A stretch of 64,000 nt of DNA. Source: Hydnum rufescens UP504 (lineage: Eukaryota; Basidiomycota; Agaricomycetes; Cantharellales; Hydnaceae). Under the pieces are notes generated by a model. That model was not told where the DNA came from. It saw only the letters and a program-made list of their open reading frames with translations, and did not search any database. Both the position numbers and the translations under genes were made by a program. This document shows positions 38,101 to 48,137 of this stretch, in pieces. Position 1 is the stretch's first letter. Each line of letters starts with the position of its first letter. The stretch covers positions 379,415 to 443,414 of the forward strand of contig MU128915.1 of assembly GCA_014904985.1 (NCBI GenBank), written 5' to 3'.

Positions 38101-38666
38101 ACATCATGAAGCAGCATCCAGGCCCAGGGGTGGTTGTCACTAGTCAACCTGGTAGCGGTCAGAACTCCCAATTGTTCGTTGGATGAGCAATTTGAACGCA
38201 GTGTTAATCCTTGATCTAATGGAAAAATACACTTCTCATCAATAGTTTGATTCACCGGCTCCATGGACGCCAGACTACCGTCTTTTCATCAGGCCTGGCT
38301 ACGTGTGTCTTCAATGAAGACCGAGCCATTCTTCATCGACCTCGTAAAAACGGTTGAGCCGTCTAGCTTCCTCGCCCTGCCTGGGACTTTGGCTTTGACC
38401 GATTCCGATTGGTCCAGAAATCGACCGAACGAGTGGCTCGTAGGGCGACTCTTGTCTGTGTTCTGCATCGTAGCCTCGTCTCCAAACCCAGCTTACTCTT
38501 CTATGCTCTGGTTTCCACGGATTCTGACGCACTCACTGAAGCCAGGGTACCCACCTCGCTTGTTTCCGTATTTCCTAGTTAAAGGAGAAGGGAGAACCGA
38601 AAAGAAGGACATAATATTGCACCCCATGACGTAGCATATCCTGGGTCGTATCATTTTCACCCACAG

Positions 38667-39523
38667 ATGTCACATTGCGACCACGCCGTAAGCTGTATCG
38701 TTTGTTCAGTGCGAGCCCTTACACCACCACAGCTTGAGGATGGGTCTTTCAACCCATTGTCCATTTTCTTTCCTGTGGCCGGGATATTCGTGGAGGTGAC
38801 GAACCTGTCCATTCGTTTCCTATCACTTCGAATGATCGAGTCTGCGCTTGGCACGACGCGGTCAAGCACCTTTCCTCTTTCCATTCGCAATCGTAGGCCA
38901 TCCCCTACACATGGATCACGCTCGTTGATCATAGTGCCAAATGCCTATTATGCGCCCACCGAAATGGATGACGCCGCTTTTGATTCTTTCATCCTTACAG
39001 GAAGGGGACTGTACGTATTCCGAGCCACAATTTCCAATAACTGCTCGCTATCGGCTCGATGTTTCCGGTACTTCGCCCAGCTTCTTGAGATAAAGGGAAG
39101 AAAACCAGTAACCGACGTGAAGAGAAGGAGGCTTCTCATTACACCCGCCGATATGGAAATCATTTGTTCAGTGCCCGAGGATCGGGAAGGAATTTACATT
39201 CTGGACACTGCAGATTGCGATGACCCATTGAAAGTGGCAAGTACTTTTCACCCCCGTATATTTCATGCCATGTCTTCCTTGTGGCCAACAGGCAACTCTC
39301 AACTCTAGATCCGAACGTGAGAGGCGAAGAAACAACTCGGGTCATCATTCATGGAGGATTCAGAACGTGGAACTATTGCGTTATCCGGAAGGTGCGGATC
39401 ACCGTAGCAGCCCCATACTTCTGCAGTTCCGGTCTATGCTTTGTGTGCGATAATGAGGAGTCCTGCCATAATGTCATGGAGGCATATCTGCCCCCTCCCT
39501 CCTTCCCTCTCTCCGGCTGTTAA
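38667..39523 (+). CDS. fragment resembling RHS/Crinkler nuclease-like fold
   Basis: An open frame at 38667-39308 carries NAYYAPTEMDDAAFDSFIL, then GRGLYVFRATISNNCSL and a later hydrophobic LLITPADMEIICSV strand. The pattern (Y-x-P...hydrophobic-D-x-F, a hydrophobic strand, then L-Y-x-F-x-x-T) resembles the restriction-endonuclease-like domain of RHS and Crinkler-type proteins, which are expanded in some soil fungi. A second open frame to 39523 (VRGEETTRVIIHGGFRTWNYC) may be the next exon, but the join was not resolved. The start at 38667 follows ACAG and may be an exon edge rather than an initiator. No N-terminal header or complete gene is seen. The assignment rests on pattern only. Confidence 0.35.
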
Positions 39524-40847
39524 TTCTCCAGTCCACCGGGTCTGCTCCATGAATGGCGGCATTCATGGCTTCTCTTGAAGGTTGTATGCAAACCTGTACA
39601 TCGGTTCACTTCACTAGTCGACTCTATATATCATTGGGGACTATCTTTCGGGGTGTTGGTTGACAGTAACAAGGTTGTGGGCTTCTTGCATTAATTGTTT
39701 GATAGGTAATCTGGCTAATTGTAGTAGCTATATATATCGGCCGCTATGTGTGCAAGCGCCCACATTAATATATGTTGCTCTTTTGGAATCACATCCAAAG
39801 GGCTTTCACACTAGAAAAATACGTTGCTTCTGTTTAACTTTGATAAAACTTTTGCAAAAACCCAGTTTTGTGATTAAAGTTGAAGCAAGAGTATTTTTCT
39901 ACTGTGAACTCCCCTAATGCTTCAGTCCCTCTAATGATAGGAAGATCATAGAGCAATTGGACGGGGTGTCACAGGCTCTCGTATCGAGCTCGACTTGTCG
40001 GCATCCATACAAGGCACCACTTTGTGCTGTATATCAGATAGGATAAGCCACCCTTACTGTACGATTGGATTCGAGGTGGATGCAACTGGGTTTTTTTTTA
40101 ACGAGATCAATATTCATTGCGATGACGTAGAGGCTGGAGGGGGAGCCCAGGGAAGGGCCACCCTGAAGAAGAAAATTACTCCTACGGTTCCCAAGCCACT
40201 TCGATGATGGAATTTTACCCGATATCTTATTGTAGGGCACACATCATTAGTAAATCTGATGGCTCGAATGCTCCCGGCCGAGTACATGCATGTATAATAT
40301 ATTTGAGAGTGTGGCGCTGGAATGCGATTCGGTATTAGGTATTCTGTGTTCGATCTCGGCAAACTGACCACGGCCAGCGGCTAGAAGTAAGACCAACTTA
40401 GCCAACTGAAAACAATCACCCTAAAAGGTCTTCACGTCATTGATATGGCATTGATGAAGAATTATGAGTTATGGCTTCCGACGATGGCCCGCAAGACGCC
40501 GTTGGCTATCTCTGTTACAATAGAATTGTATCATGGAGACTATCAGAAGTACGCCGGGGCGTGACTGCCCAAGGTAACTAGAATCTCCGAGGCCGAGGGC
40601 CCTAACGAGTCGCAACAAGCGTCGAAAGGCAATCGGATGCAAAAGTGAATTGAATTAATGATCACAACTGCGTCATTTGACGTTGACAAGCTCTTACACG
40701 GCTATCTTACCCGAGCGCTTAGCCAAGAACGGCATAAAAACAAGCGCCCCGGTCCTCTCGTATCGTGTATGCACGCTTCTCTGGAAATTCAGGCCGAAAG
40801 GACAGAATTTCTTGTCAGGTGGTGTATTTCCGGGATGACGCCCGAGA
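39524..40847. other. gene-poor region, no feature recognised
   Basis: About 1.3 kb with A/T-rich stretches (around 39770-39860) and short frames without resemblance to known proteins. It could contain upstream exons of the following unassigned ORF. Confidence 0.4.
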
Positions 40848-41342
40848 GTGGGGCCTTCCTATTGGTATTTAGGCCATTCTTGGATAAGGGATTTTATTCG
40901 TCTACCCGCGGAATCCATGTCTTCCATGCCCTTGAACACGGTGGAAAGCAGAAAAATTCGATACGCAGCAGAGCTCGCAGCCTACTCCTTCCTACAGTTC
41001 CAGTCTGCGTGCCTGGAAGCAGAGGCCCACGAACGTGAGCGAGAATTGGCCCAGCAGGGATCTTCTGCTTCTGCTCCGTCCCTGAACTCCACAACTCGGA
41101 TTCGTTCCCTTCGAGATCCGGGTGCGGGTACGAACGGTGATGCACGAGCTAGAGGCGAAGGGGAATACATCCTACGGGGAAGTGGTCGTGGTCGTGGTCG
41201 TGTCGTAGAGGCCAGTAGATCTGCCCCCCCTGACGATCCTGCTACGCCGAGAGCTCGTGAACCTGTCGCCGGTACTATTCAGGCAGACTACGGTGCGAGT
41301 GTGGATGGTGTGCGGGGCGGCAGAAGGGAGGAAAAGCCTTGA
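40848..41342 (+). CDS. unassigned protein, C-terminal exon with RG-rich tail
   Basis: An open frame that reads protein-like throughout: GPSYWYLGHSWIRDFIRLP, TVESRKIRYAAELAAYSFLQ, a charged helical stretch AHERERELAQQ, a Ser-rich linker, then GSGRGRGR and an acidic/basic tail ending at a TGA at 41340-41342. There is no ATG at its start, so it is probably the last exon of a gene with exons further left that I could not define. The family is not recognised. The RG run resembles RNA-binding low-complexity tails, but no function can be assigned. Confidence 0.35.
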   Translation: MGPSYWYLGHSWIRDFIRLPAESMSSMPLNTVESRKIRYAAELAAYSFLQFQSACLEAEAHERERELAQQGSSASAPSLNSTTRIRSLRDPGAGTNGDARARGEGEYILRGSGRGRGRVVEASRSAPPDDPATPRAREPVAGTIQADYGASVDGVRGGRREEKP

Positions 41343-43486
41343 CCCTGCCGTCCAGACTTTCTTCTGGCCGTCCGCATCATAGTAAGTTCGCTCTGTTTAC
41401 GGTATTTCCCTCACGACATGATCGATATCTCCCGTTTCCATCGATTTAGTCATCATTCGTAAAGCTATTATCATACATTTCTACGTTTCTGGGTCATATG
41501 ACGACGATTAGGGGCCAACTCCCTATTGGTATAATCCCGCCCTCGCTCATATGTAGGCCTCATCCACCCATCGTTCACATGCATTTTTTTTTCGATCGAC
41601 AGGCTCTTGGCAGAAGAGTACATCAAATCCATCCACTTCCCTCCTATCATTACTGCAAACGATTTCACGAAAGCTATCTTCTATTCCTTCATACATCCTG
41701 GTCCTCGTTTGTCTACGACTCTTAGCTCTACACTTATAGCTGACCCTCCGTGACGCTGTGTACCGAATAGCCCATCCCATTCCCATCCGTGTATCCATAC
41801 CACATATCCAATATCCCCCGTTCGCTGTACTGCAAGCGCCATAAGTCTGGAAAGCCTTGGGCGGGCAATGCGATACTCGAGCAAGTTATCAAACTAAAGG
41901 AGGAAGGCTGAGGGATCTCATGATGGCCCTTCAATGGACCCCCGAGACATCGGTTTTGGGGAGGTCGGCAGTGTTTTGAAGAAACTCCTTGGATTTCATT
42001 GAATTTCTTCGTTCCATTTATGCCTGTCTGAGCCAGGCCACCCGTCACATCTGGATCGTACCCAAGCTCTGTAGTGCTCACTCCCTAACAATAGTAACAC
42101 CCCTCAGGTTCCCACGGGGGCGGGATCCTCAGAGAATGGAATCGCAACCTTTGACCTTTACCCTTACAGAGATGCTGCATGAAGGCCCAAGCAAGGCTCT
42201 TAGACTTGGCTCATAATGTGCGCCGCATAGTGTTGGGCGAAGTATGTGACGCTGTGTTGGAGATGCCGACATACACCTCAGACTCGTGATCGATACTTTT
42301 CTTGGGAAACCTCTCATCCGAACGCCATCTAGTGCCCAAGAAGGAAATTCTTGAGGCCCCGTGTTATCCCCGAGATGCTCGAGTTTGATTCTGTCGGTCA
42401 CGGATTTAACCATGTCGGCGTATCCCCGAATCTATTCAGTTGGGATTTTAACTCTCAACTCTATTCTGGATCAGCCTCCTGCCTCATCGAGTTTGAATTT
42501 ATCAAAAGATAATCCTCAAACGCTGGGGACCATCCCATGCCGTGTGTACATGAACCAAGCGTTGGCATTGCTTGCGCCCATGTAATCCTCAACGGCTACT
42601 ATATGTCGGGCGGGGATCTTCTTGACTCACACGCCAGGTATTTGTTTTCGAACCAATCACTTATAGCCACTTGGCTTCATATCTATTCCAATCCAATGCA
42701 ATTAGTCTGTTCGCCCTGGCTATGTTCAAGCGGTCGCCCAGTTGTTTGCACCACTCACACGTTGGCGATGTTCGCCTCATACATCTATGCATCGTTGCCT
42801 GTCCTTAGATGAGTGCCTCCGCCATGGAATGCATATCAGGCGAGCGCACTGAACCACGTCCGTCGAGGCGGAGCCTATCGCGCGTGAGGATCCTCTCAGA
42901 CCCTGCAAGCTGTCCGTTGCTCTCTCGAATCCTCAATGATTATCATGCCTATCTTGGACAGATGATCCTCACATCAGAACAGGTACTTTGATGTAATATA
43001 CCTGTTACAGTAATAGTTAGTGAGAATCCTTATCTGACCCCTCTCTGATGCGAAGCTTTCACATCTTGCAGTGCATCTTCTTATCAGAATGATCATCAAA
43101 AGTAGCGTTTTCTCCAAGTTCTTGAATACAGTTCTGCCGTATGCTGAATTTCGGACGCTTGATCAAAGCCCAGGGACCACATCAAAAGGTGAATCTGGAG
43201 GGCATGCCCATTAGGAAAAAAGCCAGAGAGCTCAGGGGCCCCACGCACAGTTAGGTACTGATACAGGGTCCTCGTGGCAAGGTATGGCGGTAATTCGTAG
43301 GGTAAGGAGGCCGAAGTTCATCGAACGGGGTCGTCAATGACTAGTTGATATAGTGGATGCATTGGCGGCCTCGCGTACGCCTTATTGGCCTAGGTGCACG
43401 CCTAAATTGATGTCAACACGACTTCTCGAGTCGTGGGAACCGGCTGCGCCGAACCGGAACCAAAAATCAAGACCAGCCGAACTAGA
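41343..43486. other. gene-poor region, no feature recognised
   Basis: About 2.1 kb. Several overlapping frames of 60-115 codons occur on both strands (e.g. 42361-42812 plus, 42129-42413 minus), but none resembles a known protein and none shows clear exon borders. Confidence 0.4.
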
Positions 43487-44453
43487 ATGTCTGACAGGCG
43501 CTCGAGTTATCGTGGCGGCGACAGAAGTCCCCGTAACGGGCATGGTAGCAGGGATCACGATAGAGGTCGAGGGGGCGGTGGCGGTGGCGGTGATCGTGAT
43601 CGTCATTTCCCATCGTCCAGTCGACGTCGCGAGACCGTTCACGAAGTCCTCGGCGGTCTGGGACTACTACTTCTGGTGCAGGTCAGTGTCTGTTGCTGTC
43701 TTGTGTGGTTTCGATAAAATCACTTCTTATACCATGTGGTCTTCCCCTCCTCCAAACTCGCAGAAACGCTGAGATCGTTCTTTCTCTCTACGTCGACTGT
43801 TAGATCGCAGCAGAGACTATCGTGACAGAGATAGGGACAAAGACCGAGATCGCGACAGGGATCGCGACCGCGATCGAGATCGAGATCGAGACAGAGAGCG
43901 AGAAAGAGGTGACCACCGGGTTGGAGACCGCACCCGTGAGTTCGGAGAAACGGGGCGAAGACCACAAGAAGAAGGACGACCGAAGACGCAGTCCGTCGCC
44001 TGGTGGGAGAACGCGAGAGAGGGGCAAGGATCGTCAGCCACCCCCGGCCCCGCCCCTTCGAGCCAGTGCTCCTGAATTGGAATCCTCATCCCGTCCGTTG
44101 GAGAAAATGGATATCGACGGGGTGCCTGAAGAGCCTGGAGCTGATGATGGTGAGCAGACTGAGATGATGGCCTTGATGGGCTTTGGTGGATTCGACACGA
44201 CGAAAAGTAAACCAGTCGAAGGCAATCAAAGAGGTGCCGCTAAAGTCAATAAACAGAGAACTTGGCGCCAATATATGAACCGGTGCGTGCACCCACACAA
44301 ACAGCGTGATGTGCTGAACACTGACTTGTACTCCGGTCTGTCCGCCCTTCAGTCGTGGTGGATTCAATAGGTACGTATTGCGGGATTCTATTGTCTTCAA
44401 TGCCTGTCATGCTTATGGCATGGATCTGCAGACCTTTGGACAAAATCAAGTAA
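43487..44453 (+). CDS. SNRNP27: U4/U6.U5 tri-snRNP 27 kDa protein homologue
   Basis: Splicing factor of the tri-snRNP. The start MSDRRSSYRGGDRSPRN opens an Arg/Gly/Asp-rich region with a G7 run. After an intron ending near 43802 comes a long Arg-Asp dipeptide repeat (SRDYRDRDRDKDRDR...). The diagnostic C-terminus is present: EMMALMGFGGFDTTKSKPVEG, then TWRQYMNR. Two introns (acceptors at about 44351 and 44431) complete YMNRRGGFNRPLDKIK with a stop at 44451-44453, matching the family ending. The Arg-Asp frame and the downstream frame (SSEKRGEDHKKKDDRRRSP) differ by one base somewhere in 43910-43960, so the gene as given contains a frame break or an unrecognised tiny intron. The exon 1 boundary is also uncertain. 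Confidence 0.82.
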
Positions 44454-44484
44454 TAGGGTACATTGTACATATTTACAGATTTGG

Positions 44485-45656
44485 CTATCCCGGTGGCACC
44501 TCCGAATTTGTATGCGTGGGTGTACTTTGCAAAAATGCTGGATGCGATGATATTGTCTCGTCTTCACTTTCCTCGTCTTCTTCATCGTCCATATCTTCAT
44601 CATCCTCATTCTCACCGGGTATTGGGAGAACCAATCTGGGGGAATTATATTCAGTCTGTCGTTACGGGCAAGCGGAGAACACCTGCCCAAAAGGCTCACC
44701 GAAAAGCATCTTTCCCATTCATGTAAAATCGATACAGCCGTTTCTCCCGCATAAATCCCATGGAGGCATAGAATGACAGGGCTGCAAAATTATCTGCCTC
44801 TGTCTCTAGTACTACCTTTTGTTCAGAGATCGACAAAAGCAAAAAAAGGAGAATGAGATGGATTCGGGTAAGGATGAGATATTCGGATAGACCGGTTCGT
44901 TCCATGGGGATGAAGATACCCACCTCTCGTGCACCGTCGAGCTTCATTGCATCAATGGAATGTTGTACTAACGCACTCGCTAGGAATGGGAAACAAGAAA
45001 ACATAAATCAGGGGAGGGGGATTAAGCAAGGCGTAAGTAAGTGGATAAACGGAGAGAGGAGACTATTATGCACCAATGCCGCGCTTTCGCCATTGTTTGT
45101 CTACGCTGAGCATCGCGATGTAACCTCGATTGACTCTGCCGCGGTGCATATCTTGCTTGCATACGATCACACCGATAGGTCGTTCTGGCGGTCGATCGGG
45201 ATCATTCGAATGGGGAAGTCGGTCGTCGTCATGGTCTGCAAATGCCTACACGGGGGATAGACGGTAGCGAACAAAAAGAAAAAAGCGCGACAAAAGATAA
45301 AGTGTCGGTACGGTTTCCAGGGATCGTGAGTGGATACGCGGGCGGAGCTTACAAGGAATGCAAGATGTGGCCTATAACATATGCGTATTCTAAGCACAAG
45401 ACACAATAAGACATGCCCCCCCAGACCCAATTCCTTACCACTTTACGAGGAAATACCGATACGTGTATATCACGTACGGCTCACTGAGTTCAGAGCCAAC
45501 CAGAGCCATAATACTTGGCAGATCTGCCTCCGAGCGATACCTTCTATAGGTGATTAGCACGTCGGGTTCCATGGGCGAAACTTTAGTGCCAATGGCCAAG
45601 TTTAGAGGTTCCATTGCCCAGGGATCACCCATGGGAGTGTTGAATGACTCGGCCAT
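44485..45656 (-). CDS. NAA30: N-alpha-acetyltransferase 30 (NatC catalytic subunit)
   Basis: GNAT enzyme that acetylates N-termini of the Met-Leu/Ile/Phe type on nascent proteins. The start at 45656 gives MAESFNTPMGDPWAMEPLN, a short extension before YRRYRSEADLPSIMALV and SELSEPYVIYTYRYFL, the Mak3/Naa30 signature. Middle exons (45100-45250) give RPIGVIVCKQDMHRGRVNRG, YIAMLSVDKQWRKRGIGA, with the R/Q-x-x-G-x-G/A acetyl-CoA loop. Then come VLETEADNFAALSFYASMGF and REKRLYRFYMNGKDAFRLVLP. The last exon adds a strongly acidic tail (ENEDDEDMDDEEDEESEDE) ending at 44485. The tail is beyond the catalytic fold and is unusual in length for the family. It converges with SNRNP27. Confidence 0.92.
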
Positions 45657-46950
45657 TTCCGGTACACTTTATTCGCGATCACTTGTTTGGGCTTCTCAGA
45701 GGAATTAGCTTAATATCTGGGGGCTACGGGCGCAATCTATCACTTGTCACACGATACCTCCACCCATCGCAGGTGGGCTTCTAGCCGAACCGAACAATAG
45801 GCCACTCTGCATGGGGGGCCATCTTTCACCATGTGGTGTGGCTACAATCGCCTACAATTCTAGGCAAAAGTGCTGTTGCGGGGCGTGGCACTGGTACTTG
45901 TTTGCGGCAATGAAGGCTCTTAGCACCGCGGGCCTAACGCGGAGCTAAAACGCTAAGGATCGATTGCGTACGAGTCTAGAGCTGAGTGGACCATGCGTTG
46001 TCAAAAAAGGTATCAGTTTCTGCAGCGGCCACGCGTCAAAGTTGAAGATTTGACCCTGTTTTTTTTTTTTGGGTGGATACTCATGAACGATAGCGCGCTT
46101 TCTCCGGGAATGAGACGGGTTGCTACTTTTATCTGTGGCACATGGCAGTGATTCTGACTACGCATTGATGGTCACGCGCTTCCTCGGCGCCTAATTGATC
46201 AGTTCGTGCTTAAGTGCTGCTCATGATATAATGTATAAATGGCATCGAAAGTCCATCGGCGCCTTACTCGACTTTTTCGGCCCTCCCATTATTACGCACA
46301 TACGGTACGTGTCTTTGTAAGTCTTCTCAAGCTTGGGTGTAACGATTTCAGGAATGGTGTGACGATCCGGAAGGGGGGTTTCATGTATCCTAATTGCGGC
46401 TTAACGGCATGAAAATATATCCCGAACGCGCAGGATGAACAAAATTAGCCTCCTGGGATGTCCAGGTGCCAGAAAATGAAGGGAACGAATATCACTACCC
46501 ATGGGATTTGGCGCAGATTAACGCCGAGGAGCTTGATTTGATGCGCTACTTTTCTGTCGCGATACCTCTAGGGTGGGTGGTCGCCCCTTCCCGATTTTTC
46601 TTGAGGGCTGTCTCGATTCTGCACTTGTTTCTGAGCACATTGTTTTCAAGCGAACAGATATGAGCGCAAGTGACCGGCCGGCATTGAACTCTCGAGATTT
46701 TGTCATCTTTGTCCTTGGATAAATGTTGAACAAATGCATATCCGTAGGGCCGTCATCGTCATCAGGATCGGTTACTCTCTTGTAAGCACTTAATAACATT
46801 TTTCAGTAGCGGGGCTTTCCGGGGGCGCTTTGTTACCTACCTCAAGTGTTTTGGGCATAACGCATCACAGGGATGACTCCTTTTCTGTTGGCTTACTACA
46901 ATGGGCGCAATTGTAATGCTAAAATTCCTTTCATAGATGTAAGACAAGTA

Positions 46951-46986
46951 TTACTACTAATACTACTACTACTACTGCTGCTGCTG
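46951..46986. repeat. trinucleotide microsatellite (ACT)n(GCT)n
   Basis: Twelve successive triplets, slightly imperfect, change from TACTAC-type to CTGCTG-type units. It lies in non-coding sequence and abuts a perfect palindrome. Confidence 0.85.
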
Positions 46987-47002
46987 TAATGCATGCATTA
47001 CA
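46985..47002. repeat. perfect 18-nt palindrome
   Basis: TGTAATGCATGCATTACA is its own reverse complement, centred at 46993/46994, immediately after the triplet tract. It might be a binding site for a dimeric factor or a chance event next to a microsatellite. Confidence 0.8.
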
Positions 47003-48137
47003 ATTAATTCAAAAAGAGCCGATACCGAACGCGCCACTGGCCCATCAGCCGAAAAGGACCCCTAAATGGAAGTCAATTTCATCTCTGTTTCTTTGTGTGT
47101 GCGTCTATGAAATCACCATATCCTGTTTTGATGGGAATTTTTATATACTTGTATACCATGCATGGCCATCGATATCGTAGTCGTTGCTATGTTCCATGGG
47201 CTTTTTTTTTCTTTCTTCTCTTTTTGGTCACTGTACAGGGTTGTCATCTTGTCAGATGCGCGTTGCGATGGTCGATCGTCATTTCCCCCTACCTACAGTA
47301 CAGTACTGTACAACTACAGTAATATTGATTTTAACATTGGCCTCGCAACGAACGAAAAAGCTAAGTTCGACAAACAAGTCCAACAAAAAACTTTTTCTTC
47401 TTTCTTTCTTTCTTTTTATTTTATTTTATTTCAAATCAATGATCCCAAATATGGTAGGTCCTCCCCTCCCTCCCCTCCACAAAATATACACACACAAACA
47501 TCGGGCACAAAAATTCGCATATATTCGCCGAGTGAGAGGGCCAAACCCCACGTTGAATCCGGATCAGCGTCGCCGGGGGGGTCCGTCGGTTAGTGGGAAA
47601 TATTCAGAATGACGAATACGAATAATGGGGTGTTTCCAATACAATTGGAATACAATACAATATATATATATGTATACATGTACATGTGTTTAACAGCTCT
47701 TCGTACGGTCGAGGCTCTTGCGGCTTTTTGATGATTCCAACGGGACGAGGTTGGATACGCAGATGCGTGGTGGTGGCGGCGAGTGATACACCCCTGCGAA
47801 CAAGAAGCCCCTCTTCTCTCGTTTTGCGCTGATCAAGCAGGCGGCCCGTCCGGGCAGCAAAAGACCAATTCGAGGGGGAAAAAAAAAAAAGAAGGCAGTT
47901 ACAGCGATCAGAAAACATTGCGAACGCTCTCAGAACGGGGCCAGACTTCCTTCTTCATGCATTTGCATTTGACCAAATGATACAGGTATTGTATGCGAAT
48001 TGACAGTTATGTAGTAGGAGTCCGTGGGACACAAGAATGGAACATGCGAAAAAAAAAAAAAAGTCACCGACCGAGAGAACCGAACAGCAATGAAAGCAAT
48101 TGGCAAGCATTAGCGAGCGAGAGACCCACAGGAGAAA

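Larger units (their letters stand above)
45657..48137. other. long gene-free region with low-complexity tracts
   Basis: About 2.5 kb. It holds a T12 run near 46058-46069, a trinucleotide tract and palindrome near 46951-47002, T-rich tracts (47199-47226, 47395-47430) and A-rich tracts (47880-47890, 48049-48062). Short frames are not convincing. It includes the NAA30 promoter and the arrestin-like gene's 3' UTR. Confidence 0.5.

Noticed and set aside
43553..43600. Gly-codon run (GGTGGC repeats) considered as a CRISPR-like or minisatellite array
   Set aside because: It encodes the Gly-rich part of SNRNP27 exon 1 and has no spacer structure.
47162..47612. Two overlapping plus-strand frames of about 142 codons
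   Set aside because: They are dominated by T-rich low-complexity sequence (Phe/Ser runs) and show no motif. They are compatible with non-coding DNA.
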